A stretch of 64,000 bases of DNA from Taeniopygia guttata (Eukaryota > Chordata > Aves > Passeriformes > Estrildidae). The stretch spans positions 73,454,501 to 73,518,500 of the forward strand of contig NC_133028.1 in assembly GCF_048771995.1 (NCBI RefSeq), read 5' to 3'. Of this stretch, positions 49,606 to 60,900 are shown piece by piece. Within the stretch, counting starts at the first letter, position 1, and each line of letters begins with the position of its first letter. The position numbers and the translations under genes are program-made. The notes beneath the pieces were generated by a model. The model did not search any database and had not been told where the DNA came from. It saw only the letters and a list, made by a program, of their open reading frames with translations.

Positions 49606-51236
49606 TCTGTTAAAGTCTCTTTTTCTTGAAATACTAACTCCTAAGTGGTCTCTCTGTCTTTAGCTTGACCCATCAGCTTTTCCATCCTATTTTTCTTTCT
49701 TCTTGGCCTGCTGAGGAGATGAAGTGAGAGAGAGGCTGGGTGGGTGTTTGCCAAGGTTACCTCACCCCACTGTGTTGCAATAGATCGAACTTAGAGGGCC
49801 AGGAACTCACAACTGCATTGAAAATGTTCAAAAATCCTGACAAATAGCTCTGAGTCTGCAGTTCTTTGTGTCCAGGAAAAGACACGGGGCTGTGCCCCAC
49901 TGATTTCAAAGTACCTGCCTACAAGGAGGGATTTTTAAATCAAAAAGCACGAGCTTCTATGCACAAAAAACCTGGCTGGAGCCAGGAGGCTCCACCTGGA
50001 TCAAAACACCTGTGGGATCAGGACCATAGAGTCTGCAAAATAGCTTGAAGCCAATATATCTGTCAAAGGCATAGGAACCAAAACAAAACAACAGAAAAAA
50101 AGCCTCTTCACAATTAGCCCATAACCACTTAGCTATATGGTCATCAAAACACTTGAGAGAAAACTTGTTGCCAGTATAGTCAAGGGCTCTCTTAATTTCA
50201 TGCACTGTGACTTCAACAATTTATTTGTGTCTCATTTTATTTCTCTAAAATTGGCCTCATTTAAAAGAAGGGAAACCACATTTCATGCTCTTCAGTTTCA
50301 TTAAAGAGATACAAATCCCTTACCAAAAGAAGACTACTCTAAATTAAACCATTGTAGCAGAAGAAAATATTGAAATTTTGAAAGGACTCTGACACAATCT
50401 ATATTCTGTTGCATATCATTCTTTAAGGTATTATTTTAAAAAGGAAGAAAAAGCTCCTCCCTTTAAAAATGTGTTTTCAAACACATGATGGAATATGTGA
50501 TACTCAGCTAAGAGTAATACAAATGAAGTATCTCACAGATTTTCTAAAGTTTGTCAAGAAAGAAGGCCATTGATCTCTTCCTCAACAGTGTGGGAATACA
50601 ATACAATACAATATACCCTCTGAAACTAACTTATATCTGCTTGGCAAGAAAGGTATGGTTAACTCCCCTGCCCAATACTCATTCTATAGGAAATTCAATG
50701 TAAACCCTATATGAATTACATAAGATAAATCCAGCATCATTCAATATGTGGCTCAAAATGAACTCAATTTTATGAGTAATAATGAACTGATCCAAATTCC
50801 AATAGTATTTTATGTTCTCTTGGCTACGGGGCACATAAATACATCAAGAGTTTTTTTCCACATGGGTTAAAAACCATTTCTTGGGCTGACTTGAACAAAA
50901 GATTAAGCTCTTTTTTTATTCAAATCTTATTTCATAGCAGATAAGGGTCTTCAGTTCCCCTTTACATTCACATTCATTACAGAAAAGAACAGTCTGCTGG
51001 TGGTTGCATCATGTGAGAATGACAAAATATTTCCATGAAATTCCCCAATGAAATTTCTTCCCTTCTCTTTTTCAGGTTTGTCTGCAAAACAACAACGGGG
51101 GGAAAAAATAAGTGTCTCCTTTCTGCCTTTTAGATGTGTCCAAGGAAAAGAAACTTTTCCAAACTCACCAAAAGCCTTTTCCGTAAGCACACTTTCCATA
51201 AACACATTCAGTCCTTGATGTTCTCCACCTCCATCC

Positions 51237-51302
51237 TCAAAGCTGCACTGCTTCGGTCTCCTGTAAGTACAGCTTCATGAAGAACCACCCTTCAGGGTTC
51301 TT
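51237..51302 (-). CDS. Candidate last coding exon, unidentified
   Basis: On the minus strand a 12-T tract ending gtcatgtag precedes 21 codons reading KNPEGWFFMKLYLQETEAVQL minus its last residue, i.e. starting KNPEGWFFMKLYLQ, and then a stop codon. It is phase 0 with the candidate at 51367-51510. An AATAAA on the minus strand at 50915-50920 could end a 3' UTR of about 320 bases. The intron implied between the two segments is only 64 bases, at the lower limit for vertebrates, which counts against the model. The same bases in another frame give a different splice-bounded open segment ending near 51169, so the frame choice is not secure. Confidence 0.22.
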   Translation of the reverse strand, partial: KNPEGWFFMKLYLQETEAVQL

Positions 51303-51366
51303 CTACATGACAAAAAAAAAAAAGGATGTAAGTCCCTTGTGCTTTCTTGATTCCCACTGACCTTAC

Positions 51367-51510
51367 CATAATAGCCCAATATCGACCAAAACACACAGAC
51401 AATAACAGCCAGTAATCCATTGGTATCCTTTTCCCATAATCCTGTTTATAAGAGGCCAGAGATGCCAGGGTGCATATTCCAAGGAACAAAAATACTAGTT
51501 CTTTCATAGC
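51367..51510 (-). CDS. Candidate coding exon with a membrane-like segment, unidentified
   Basis: The minus-strand acceptor ccatttttattcag is followed by 144 open bases, exactly 48 codons in phase 0/0, ending ATG|GTAAGG. The translation begins AMKELVFLFLGICTLASLAS, which looks like a transmembrane helix. It then has a charged loop (YKQDYGKRIP) and a second hydrophobic aromatic stretch (MDYWLLLSVCFGRYW). No family is recognised. It would join in frame with 51237-51302. Confidence 0.22.
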
Positions 51511-51763
51511 CTGAATAAAAATGGAAGAAATACTTTCTAACGGGAAGAACAAATTAATTAGTGGACCTTGTCAAGCTCAAAACACCCCCTCTATAAAATT
51601 AAGAGAAGTGAAATATTAATTTTCTTATTTTAAATTAATTTTCCTTACAGTGCACTGTGAAGACTGAAATATAAAAATATCCCATGAACACACATTCATA
51701 GCTCAGGTCTATTTTCCTATTTCTAGGGATCAAGGAGACAAGGAGTGCAAATCCATTACTTAC

Positions 51764-51857
51764 TGACTTTTTGCGGACTTTTTTTAATCATAAATCCCTT
51801 TTCTACATGACTGTTTGGGTTCCAGAATAAACTGCACATTTTCAGAAAGATTCTGAT
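51764..51857 (-). CDS. Candidate exon E of a minus-strand chain, unidentified
   Basis: It is bounded on the minus strand by an acceptor-like tccttcttgtgacccactcag and a donor GTCA|GTAAGT. In the frame continued from 56729-56796 it reads QNLSENVQFILEPKQSC and then reaches a stop, so it would end the protein if the chain is real. A second acceptor 21 bases upstream keeps the same frame. Another frame is also open across it, so coding status is doubtful. Confidence 0.13.
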
Positions 51858-52899
51858 CTGAGTGGGTCACAAGAAGGACTGTGAAGAGTCATAAATGGTA
51901 ATGGCCATAAACCATCCTGGGTTTTATGCATCTGTTAAGGTAGATTGTCTGAAGTAAATCATGGCATCAGCTCGTAAGGAAAGATTTCATGTTTTAATCC
52001 TTGCTAGACATCAATACCAATAATTGCAAAACTTGTAGTTTATCTATTTCGCTATGTAAAACAGTGGATTTCACCCTCTATATGCTGCGTGGGAGGGTGA
52101 GTTCCCTCAAACATTACACATGGGGAGACTGTTCTAACACACCTTGCCAATTTTGCCTTAAGCTGTTTCTGTCAACAATAGAGAAAAGGAGCTATCATTT
52201 ATTTCAATGGATGCTGGCTCAGATGGAAAGGCATTATACACAAAGCTTTAGGGACTGGTTTTGATCACCCAGAGTTTGGTTCTGGTTGGGTTTTGTTTTT
52301 GGTTTTGTTTTTGGGGTTTTTTTTGTTGTTTTTATTGTTGCTCATCTCTGTGTTTCCTGTTTTTGCTGTAGTAAAGAACAGCTGTTCTCACAAGCTTACC
52401 AATTCAAAGCTGCAAATACAAAAGTTGCATCCAAATTTTCTTTTTCTTTAAGAGTGCAGGATAGATGCTGTCTCATTCAATGGAGAACAGAAGTAAGTTC
52501 ATAAAAGGGAAGAAGGGGAGTCAGTCTCACAGTTCTACTAACCGTGGGAAACAGTATCTCCCTGTAAGTGTATCTGGAATTTCTTGCTCCCCAGTAGAAC
52601 AGATACTGTGGTAACATCGTTCACACATGGAAGGCTGTCCCCAAAATTGTTCTAGGGTCATTACAGTGACAACCCTGAGGCCACCTTAGCAAAGCTGGCA
52701 TTTTTCCAGGACAATAATGACAAATGCGATTTCTCTACAATGTGTGTCCCTTGCACTGTGCTCTGTTACATTTGCAGATCAGTTGAGACACAGTACAACT
52801 GACCTGAATGTGCTCAGTGAACTTGCCCTGGTTTCTGGGGTGCTCAGCAGTCCAAAAATACCATGTTGTCTGCCCCAAATAAACCTTTTGCAAGATAAG

Positions 52900-53480
52900 T
52901 AGATATGACAAGAGAAACATGAACTCAGAGTAAGATGCACCACAGAAGCATTTAGATTACATGTGCTGTAAAACCTGCCCAGAACTCCAGTCATGTGTCT
53001 GCTGTGTGCAGACACATTGCCAAAACAGCCCTACAGTTCCACAGACACAGTTCCTACCTGCCAGCTTTCCAACAGCAGGTCTGTCCAGGGAAAACACTGC
53101 ACCAGGCAGCAGGATGCGTGTTTGCCAGGAAAATGTCTCTCTCTGAACGGGGCAAGGCAAACCTACACGCAGCCTCTGTGCTCTCCAGCCAGCTCAGGCA
53201 TCAGCAAAGCGGCAGCCACTGCCATGACAAAACATTTCATATGTCCTTCAAGTGGGATAGAGTTTGTAGCCGTAGGAAGAAGAGAGATCCCCGTTTGATC
53301 CTCCCTTGGTAAACTCCAGGAAGGAAATTTGGCGCTGTGCCTGCGGCTGGAGAGCAGAGCTGCTGAGCTTTGAACACAGAAGGATCCAGCTTGGTGGCTG
53401 CAGGTGGGGAGGGCAGTCAGTGCACTCCACACACCACTCATTGCTGGGGAGAGGTTTGCCTCTCTGACACACCAGAAAAC
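52900..53480. other. Moderately GC-rich, low-stop stretch of unknown nature
   Basis: Five or six overlapping open frames of 60-105 codons occur on both strands because stop triplets are rare here. None resembles a known protein. CpGs are retained and repeat structure is absent. It may be a conserved non-coding element or an unrecognised exon-rich segment. Confidence 0.3.
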
Positions 53481-55009
53481 AAGGGAGCACGACTTCTAGG
53501 TGCGCACTTTGTATTATTCTCCTGCTGTCTCAGACACTGAAATGAGCACTGCTGACAGCTGGCAGTAAGTCACTACCTGCATGCAAGTCAACTGCAACAC
53601 ACAGTGTATTTTCCCACACAAATTAAAGACCCATTCAGAGTCCCAAATAACAATTTACCTCGAAAGAATTTGCTCATTATGTGCTTTGCCTGGCCCTCAT
53701 GGTCTGGCCCTATGAATAGTCAGGCCTGAAACAATCTCCTGCTGCCTTTAACACTGGCCTTTTTTTCTTTTCATGTAACTGCAAACAGAAACTCCTTATT
53801 CACAAAGGATGAGATTATTAAACTCAGCAGAGTTATTCTAAAAAAGATAGAAATGAACTTTGACTGCAATCTTAAGTGTGAGTATTGCCTGCAAAGCTGT
53901 TTGACACACAAAAGGCAAGCAGGGAGCACAGATTCAAGGCTGGCCATTTTCATATGCAGTCACCATTAAGCTGAGAAGAGAGTAATCTGCTACCTCACTT
54001 TGTTATGAATGGTCCTTTGAATATGGGGTTACTGTTACTCTTATGGAGGGATCCTCTAAGCTGCATGTTCTCTTGACATGAGCCTCCCTGTTTTAAACAA
54101 GGCATACATCTCAAAATGATTTAGATGTTTGTGGTTGGCACTACTCAGTTGCATCACTTATGCCAGAGTGACTCAGATGAGCTACATGAAGACAGATAAA
54201 TCTAAGCAGCTGGAGTCCTGTCTGATTAAATCCATAGTGGTTCACCTGTAAAACAGCATCAGTCATGACATGAAAACCAAGCTAGTGGTTAGCCATTGAC
54301 AGTGCACCACAGACCTCCAAAGGCCAAGTTTTAACTCACCTGCTTGTTCTAAGCAGGATGATGAATGACAGTGAAAAAGGAACTCAGTCTCCCTTCCTTT
54401 AATGCCCTTCTTTTTTTAATAGCTGGACTGCCCAGCTACAATATTTCTTTTACACACAAAGCTTACTAACTCCACTCCAAACCTGAAGTATTAAAGCTAT
54501 TCTCTCTGCTAACCTTTGCCTGGTGCACAAATTGCCAAAAGAGCCTCGCAGCTACTGTGATGGAGGCACAATGCCTTGAAAAAAACACGGTCTGGAGCTG
54601 GTCAGAATGATTATTAGCACCAGTCACACTTGATAATAATAAAAGAGATAAGCTGTATTTAACTATCTTGTTGGTAACCATCAAGAAATCAAATGAGCTA
54701 ATTACTATTTCCTTTCTTTCCCCACCGTTCTGCAATCCCTGGATGAATGCTGTGTAAACCAGAAAAATTTTTGTGGCCATCCTTTAGTAATTGACCTTTA
54801 GCTCTCCCCATTTCATTTGCCCTAAGTGTTAATTGACTTTGAAAAAGCAGTATATTATCCTTTTAGAAAAGAAAGTCTGATTTGTGCCCGCCAACATCTC
54901 ACAGCATCAAAGCCCTGTTAAATCATAGAGCAATACAGCTGAAAATGAGTCTCCAGAAGAAATGGAAAGAGGGTGGGGGAAGGAAGCAGAATCCTTATTT
55001 ATAGAGCTC

Positions 55010-55024
55010 CACTGCCATCTAGAG
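55010..55024 (-). promoter_or_regulatory. CTCF-like motif
   Basis: Read on the minus strand the site is CTCTAGATGGCAGTG, close to the vertebrate CTCF core of the CTAGATGGCAG type. Binding cannot be shown from sequence. Confidence 0.35.
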
Positions 55025-56728
55025 AGAATCTGCACCAACCAATTTTCTGAAAGAGAGGTTGTTAGTGAAAATATTTCCATTCTTATGTTGGGAGAGGTAG
55101 GAACTCCACTCAGGTTCACTGTATCTATTAAATTTTTTAACCAATTTTTAGTAATCTACACAAAAACAGCATATCCTGGAATATAATCTGCCATGAATTC
55201 TATGGAAATCATGGGAGCAAACTTTAAAGGCTCATAAAGCTTTATAAGCTCCCCTGAAATTATGTATGGTATCTGCACAGTTTTGTTTCAAAGAAGCTTC
55301 TTTGAAGAGCTTAGTATCTTTGTAGAAAGGTGCTTCATTCCTAAACAATTTGCATTTTAAAGGACATGCTATGTCCTTGGCAGCTGCCTTTATGATATTG
55401 CTTGTCAGTAAGAGAGAAAGAAAGGATGTGCTATACAGGGTAAGATTTTTTTTTTTTCTACGCCTTCAAGTATATAAAATTTTATTTTCTTCATGTTTTA
55501 TATGAGATCAGGATGTACTCACAGAACACATTGCTAGTGAGAGTCTACTTTAATCTGACTGATTTAATTTACTGTGTCTCTGACCAAAAAGCCACAGAAC
55601 TCCATTCAGTGTATGAGACAGGTCAGCTGCTATAAAAACTGGAGAAGTGTCCCTCACTGGGAGCAGCTAAGCCAATTACAATCTCAGAGCAGCTGACAGG
55701 ACCTGGCTAAGTGCTTCTGGAACAAAACTAATTATAATAAGTACAAGCAGCAACTAATTCAACTGTGTCATTCATGAAACTCCAAATGGAGGGTTCATTA
55801 CTGCTGTGTCACAAAAACACTCCGGAGTGACTTGTGGTGCTCTTGGTCTCCATCACTTACGGATTTACCTTCTGATTAAAGAGCAGTGTGGGGCTTTTAA
55901 CAGTGATCATCTCTCTACTGACTCTGAAAATTTCCAAACCAAGACCTGTTTGAGGACTGTGAGTTTGCCACTGTTAAAAAGGCAGCCAGGATATTTCTCA
56001 TATCACAGCGTAGTTTGTGTTTGCTTCCTTTGTGAAATTCTATTGGACTGAAATATCTTAAGATCCACAAAGTAGTAAATTAGTTAGTGGCTCTCTCCTT
56101 TAGCTAGCTGGTTAGGTTCTCTGTGGTTGCCCACTTTGGCAGCAGTAGTGAACTTAAAAGTGCACAGAAAATTATAATGGTAGCTAAACTTTGATTAAAT
56201 GTATGTTAAACATGATACATTATGTAATTATGAGAATATCTGCATTATTTTTAATCTTACTTCCTGACTAGATACAGCACCTCAATAGGTTTATCAGGGA
56301 AATTAGATTAATTTTCACTGAAATACACTGAATAGTTAGGTTTGCTAAGCCAAGAACTGCTTTCAGTGAGGTGACTGTCAGTCTTTTTGTTCCTATCAAT
56401 GCTGACATTGGTGATTCCTGGATGGAAGAACACAGGAGTTGTGAATGAGGGTTTATGAAGAGAGGGAATCCAACACTTCAATCAAATATTAGGAAACAGA
56501 GCACAGAATACTGAATCAGATGCCTGACTGGATGGATCTTCCAGTCCAAATGTGATGCAAAATGCTGGAGGCATTTCTGCCAGTGAGCACAGTCAAGAGG
56601 CTTGTCCTGAGGAAATGCACCTTTAAAAAACAATTTTTCTTTTTTGCTGACAAATACAATTAAGCTGTGCAGTTCAAGGGGAGAATGATAGCCATAAGAA
56701 TAGTAATTATGAAAGTGCAAACACTTAC

Positions 56729-56796
56729 ACAAGGTTAGACTGGGCTTTTTGCTGTTGCCCTGTTTCTTATCTTGTCCAGAGACCTTGAAGACAGTC
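56729..56796 (-). CDS. Candidate exon D of a minus-strand chain, unidentified
   Basis: The acceptor ctttgtcattatttcag and donor CTTGT|GTAAGT bound 68 bases. In phase they give 22 codons, TVFKVSGQDKKQGNSKKPSL then TL, a lysine-rich, cytoplasmic-loop-like stretch. Incoming phase (one base) matches the two bases left over from 57585-57633. No family is recognised. Confidence 0.17.
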
Positions 56797-57584
56797 CTGA
56801 AATAATGACAAAGAATAACAGCTCACCCTATAGCAATAATGCATTTAAACTGAATCAAAAACAAGAGAATTTTAGACAAAGAACTGCCTCTAGTGAAGCA
56901 TAAGTACAGTGTTTCTTCACTTTCTTCTTTATTAGAGGCAAATAAATTCAGCCCATAATGCTTGCAACATAAAAACCAGCACCTCATCCAGTATATTTTA
57001 CACTAGAAGTTCTTTTAGGTATTATTTACAATAGACAGGCTTGTTGCTATCAGACAAAAAGTACATCATCTTGTTATAGATGGGAAGAGAACATCCATAT
57101 TGTGAAAATTAAAAGATAGCATCTCTTCTGTGTCTAGAATTTACTGTGGAGTTCAAAGGGCATTGTAGAATTTCTGTTTGATTTGTACTTGCAACTGAAT
57201 ATAATAGGATAGGCTTCATGAAGATATGGATCTCTCAGCCTTTTCTGAAGGCTGTCTTAAAATATTATATTTCAAGGGACATAAATAAAATTCCTTTACA
57301 GTGTGACTGTAATCAGCTTATGTCACATCTTGATGCTTCTTTCCCCTGGCTTCCAGCCTTTCTCTTCTTTTTTACTTTTTTTTTCTACTGAAACTCTTTA
57401 TTTCTAAGGGTAGATTCTGCCCCACTATTTTTTTATTTTTTTAATGATTGGTACAATAAGACCAAGCACCCTCCTTAAAGGTAACTGTCGTGTCAGGGTT
57501 CAGTCCTTGCTCAAAATGAAATTCCTAGAACATACTCATTCATGCTAGATATTTTCATTCATTTTAGCAAAAATAAAGGCATAC

Positions 57585-57633
57585 CTAAATCTGACGACTT
57601 CTTTCACAAACTCTTTTCTCATAGATTCATTGA
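57585..57633 (-). CDS. Candidate exon C of a minus-strand chain, unidentified
   Basis: A 49-base segment between an acceptor-like aagaactcttag and donor TTTAG|GTATGC reads NESMRKEFVKEVVRF with two bases left at each end. Both phases fit the neighbouring candidates. The acceptor has a weak pyrimidine tract. Confidence 0.15.
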
Positions 57634-58051
57634 CTAAGAGTTCTTATTTGAGCTGGAGCTTGAATTAAGTAGTCTTCATATTAAATGCCAGGTAAAACAT
57701 GATTACATTGCTGCAACTGAACACTTTATGATTTCTGAGATGTTTATTTCTGCACAGATTTTAAATATTTTGAAGAATAGACTGTGTCTGCTCTTTAGAA
57801 AGCAAAATCTGCAGTTTGATGTTGTTTGCCTGATTTCTTCAGTGATCAATGCAAGGACTAACCACAAGGCTATAACTTACTTGAAGTTAAAAGTTGCCAT
57901 TCTCACACAAATGTCAGGAACCTGCCTTCTTAGTATAGAGTATCTTGAGCTTGATCTTGACAGAATATCATCCTGGAGGCATGTAACCATGACAATTGAT
58001 ATTAAAATCAAGCCATCATACTCAGGAATAGCCAATATCATTATGTCCTAT

Positions 58052-58054
<3 letters not shown>

Positions 58055-58085
<31 letters not shown>
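58055..58085 (+). repeat. (AT)n microsatellite
   Basis: About 31 bases of uninterrupted alternating A and T. It lies inside an open frame that ends shortly after, which explains the IYIYIY run in that translation. Confidence 0.95.
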
Positions 58086-58086
<1 letters not shown>

Positions 58087-58297
58087 TATACAGAAGAGCC
58101 TTGTAATATGGAGACAGGAATAAATAAACAGGGAGCAGTTATGCTCTTCTGTTCTTTACAAGCAAACTCCAGGGACAGCCCCTCTAAATTTCTCTGCTTT
58201 TTAAAAAGCTGCCAACAAAAGGCTGTTCAGCCTTTTGGAGACCTGACTCTAAGCAGCATCCAGCTTCTCATGATTGCTGCAAACTACTGCCCTGTAT

Positions 58298-58620
58298 TCA
58301 CTTTAATATGTGAGACATAAGAGATGAGGTGCTTGGGAGCATAAAAACCAGCGAGCACACGAGAGCCAGAATGTACTTATTGACTGGAGGCAGACCCAAG
58401 TGGAAGAAGCTGGAGTACTTTAATATTAGTATTGATTTTGTTGACTTTATCAACACGAGAGGGGGGAAAATGCAGCAAAGCGACGAAATGTGCTGATTGT
58501 ACGGAACGGGTGAGTCAACAAACGCACAATGGGGAAGCAATAAAATTCCCATGGATTTGGCTAAGCTAAAATCATGGGCAGATAAGTGGCTTACGAAATT
58601 CAATTTGAAAAAAAGGTAAG
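58298..58620. promoter_or_regulatory. Candidate conserved non-coding element
   Basis: The sequence is complex, non-repetitive and retains CpGs (for example 'gcaaagcgacgaaatgtgct', 'gattgtacggaacgggtgag') in an otherwise CpG-poor, AT-rich setting. It has several AT-rich homeodomain-type cores (taatatta). This texture is typical of constrained non-coding DNA in birds. Constraint itself is inferred, not shown. Confidence 0.3.
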
Positions 58621-58629
58621 ATTCTGAAT
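58595..58629 (-). CDS. Candidate exon B of a minus-strand chain, unidentified
   Basis: It is bounded by acceptor cctgttattttatccatag and donor TTTC|GTAAGC, 35 bases. With one base left at each end it reads FRILPFFQIEF. Phases match 59074-59195 upstream and 57585-57633 downstream. The segment is short and overlaps the edge of the possible conserved element. Confidence 0.15.
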
Positions 58630-59073
58630 CTATGGATAAAATAACAGGAAAAGGGAACTCTGTTTTCAATGGACAGGGAAGTGACTGCTGAAAAGCGCTG
58701 CTTTTTACCATTTCAATGGAGAAAGCTGTGTGCAGCAAACTCAGGTTTCACTAAAAAAAGCTGTCTTCCTGCCAGCGCTTTTTTTTCCAGCAGTTGCTGC
58801 TGTGTGGTAAGACACTAGCCAGTAGACAGTAGTAGAATATGTGAATTTCTTCAACTTTTGTCCAATCTTTTTAATATTAAAAAAAAGGGAAGAAAAAAAT
58901 ATTTAAAAACATAAAAAATTAAAGGAGATTATGCTAATACCACACTAGAGTAGGTATTATAAAAGTGACATTCATAATACATGTATCACTGTGATTACAA
59001 AAATGAGAGTTGGGAAAGTAGGATGCAAAGAAGACAACAAGGAGATGTATACTGGTTAATACTAAATACTTAC

Positions 59074-59195
59074 TTAGGGAGTCTGAGGAAGTGACTGTAC
59101 ATTTGGAACGCAGTGAAGAAGATTAACCACATCACTCTTACTGGCTTTACAAGAAGAACAAATCCCGAGATATTGTTGTGAATCCTGTAAACATA
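59074..59195 (-). CDS. Candidate exon A of a minus-strand chain, unidentified, membrane-like
   Basis: The acceptor cttttcctcttaacag and near-consensus donor CTAA|GTAAGT bound 122 bases, open in phase 0 with two bases left over. The translation begins YVYRIHNNISGFVLLVKPVR and continues VMWLIFFTAFQMYSHFLRLP, a possible membrane helix. Together with candidates B, C, D and E it gives one uninterrupted reading. No family is recognised, another frame is also open over most of the segment, and no phase-matched upstream exon was found, so chance is a serious alternative. Confidence 0.17.
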
Positions 59196-60439
59196 CTGTT
59201 AAGAGGAAAAGGGAAAAGTAAAATCCAAACCCTGACATCTGAGCCAGGATTTACTGAGGAATGCAAAATCCCAGAGCTGTCAGGATTATATCAGCAACTT
59301 TTGTACTGCTGAGAGCTTCCAAGCACTGGTAATAGCACTTCAACCCCAAACTTTCTGTGCCACGCCAGTAATAGTGAGAATCGGTTATTTTTGAATATTT
59401 TACTCATCAGTAGTACAGTTATAACTGTCACAAGATTGATTTCTGATTAACTTTCCATTGTAGCCTGTCTGCCTCCCCAGTTTTCCCCTCCTTCATCCAA
59501 TTCAGAAAGGTTAAAAAGGAAAAAAGACCTCCCAGAATTCACTAAGAAAAACTGAACTATCATTTCTCTGGCTGTCAAACCAACAGTAGCAGTCAGAGTA
59601 CCCACAGAACACATTTCCTCTCTGATACATGCCTCTCCCATTGGAAGAGGCAGCAGACACGATCACATCTTGAAATCTCAACAGTGCAACTAAACTGACT
59701 TATAACAGAAATCAAAAAACTTAATAACAAATAAAAGACCTCAGTAAAGTACCAAACATGGAAACATTTGGGGAAGAAAGAGCTAATGAAGGCTTTACTC
59801 TGCTCTTTAGTTATTTTGGGGAAAAGCAGAGCATTTTTTTCTCCAGTGATTTCCAGGTCACATGATTTCTAGGTTGAATTTTCACTCAAAGGCAGGTTCT
59901 GTTTTTACTTCAAACAATGTAAAGCTTGTTTGGACCAAAAATACTCTATGAGAACTTTCCATTTAATGGGTAAATATTACTAGTAATGGTTTGTAGTGGT
60001 TTTGGGTTTTTTATCACAAGCCATTACAGTCAAACTGATCCCAAAGTCTACAATGCCTTTGTAATGGTTTCAGCATCACCTGCCAGACAGAAACAGTGAA
60101 ACTTGGCCAAAAAGGCTGCTCATTTCTTTCACACAGCCAGAAGATCTTGGCAGCACACATGTACATGGAGTATTGCAAATTTCTTTAAAATTTTGTGGAT
60201 AATAAGACTACTGCTAGAGGCTGAATACTAATTGCCTGAAATCAAAGTAAAATAAAAAGCAACCCTCACCACTGTTAATTTGACAGCTGGTCATTTCTTC
60301 AAACCTGAGAAAGAATTCTTGGGCCGAGACAGCTTTTAGAAACATAAAAATGCACATTCCTGTAGGAAGCAACAGAGCAGCAAAGCTTTGAGGATGGAAC
60401 CTGGTCTTTATTTAATAGACTGGCGGGTATAGGAGAGAA

Positions 60440-60900
60440 ATCCAGCCCACGTGCAAATGTGCCTGTAGCTAATGAGTGCCTCTGCAGCTCAGAAGGGTTA
60501 CAGATCTCCACACAGAACTCTGATCTAAAGCTAACCCTCGATTTAGAATCTAATGGGGGAGGAGTAATAATGTATAAATAATTCATAAGAGTCTTAACTG
60601 GTATTTCTTTTGTGTAGCAAGAGCCCATTAGCATTATGGGTGGTCACCTGTTTTTTAATCACAAAAATGGTGATTATAGTTGGTGTTATAATTGTGCATG
60701 ATATCAGCTGCCCGGGCCTGACACTCTGCCACAATCCAGTGACAGATTCTGCAACAGCATTTGCAGCCACACAAATAGCACAAATATTTCCTCCAGTTGC
60801 AGCAGTAAAGGCATCTTACCTTACCCAGCGAGAATATGTTGCACAATACCTTAATTTTGAGATAAAATATGTCCACGTTTTCTGCACTCTGAAGTCCATT
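60440..60900. promoter_or_regulatory. Candidate conserved non-coding element
   Basis: The sequence is complex with several TAAT-type homeodomain cores, the symmetrical 'cccattagcattatgggtgg', and an E-box (CACCTG near 60645). Both strands stay open for about 100 codons with no recognisable protein. A regulatory element is the better guess. Confidence 0.28.

Noticed and set aside
51132-51251. Plus-strand splice-bounded segment reading MCPRKRNFSKL...
   Set aside because: It overlaps the minus-strand exon candidates and shows how easily splice-bounded open segments arise here. There is no independent support.
56120-56150. Weak resemblance of 'ggttgcccactttggcagca' to the start of U6 snRNA
   Set aside because: Only a few scattered bases match and the conserved ACAGAGA and downstream U6 parts are absent.
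58298-58738. 146-codon minus-strand open frame
   Set aside because: No recognisable domain or plausible initiation context. Part of it overlaps a sequence that looks like a conserved non-coding element.
60265-60299. 35-base minus-strand exon-like segment (FEEMTSCQINS) upstream of the 59.1-kb candidate
   Set aside because: Its outgoing phase does not fit the 59074-59195 segment, so it cannot be the preceding exon of that chain.
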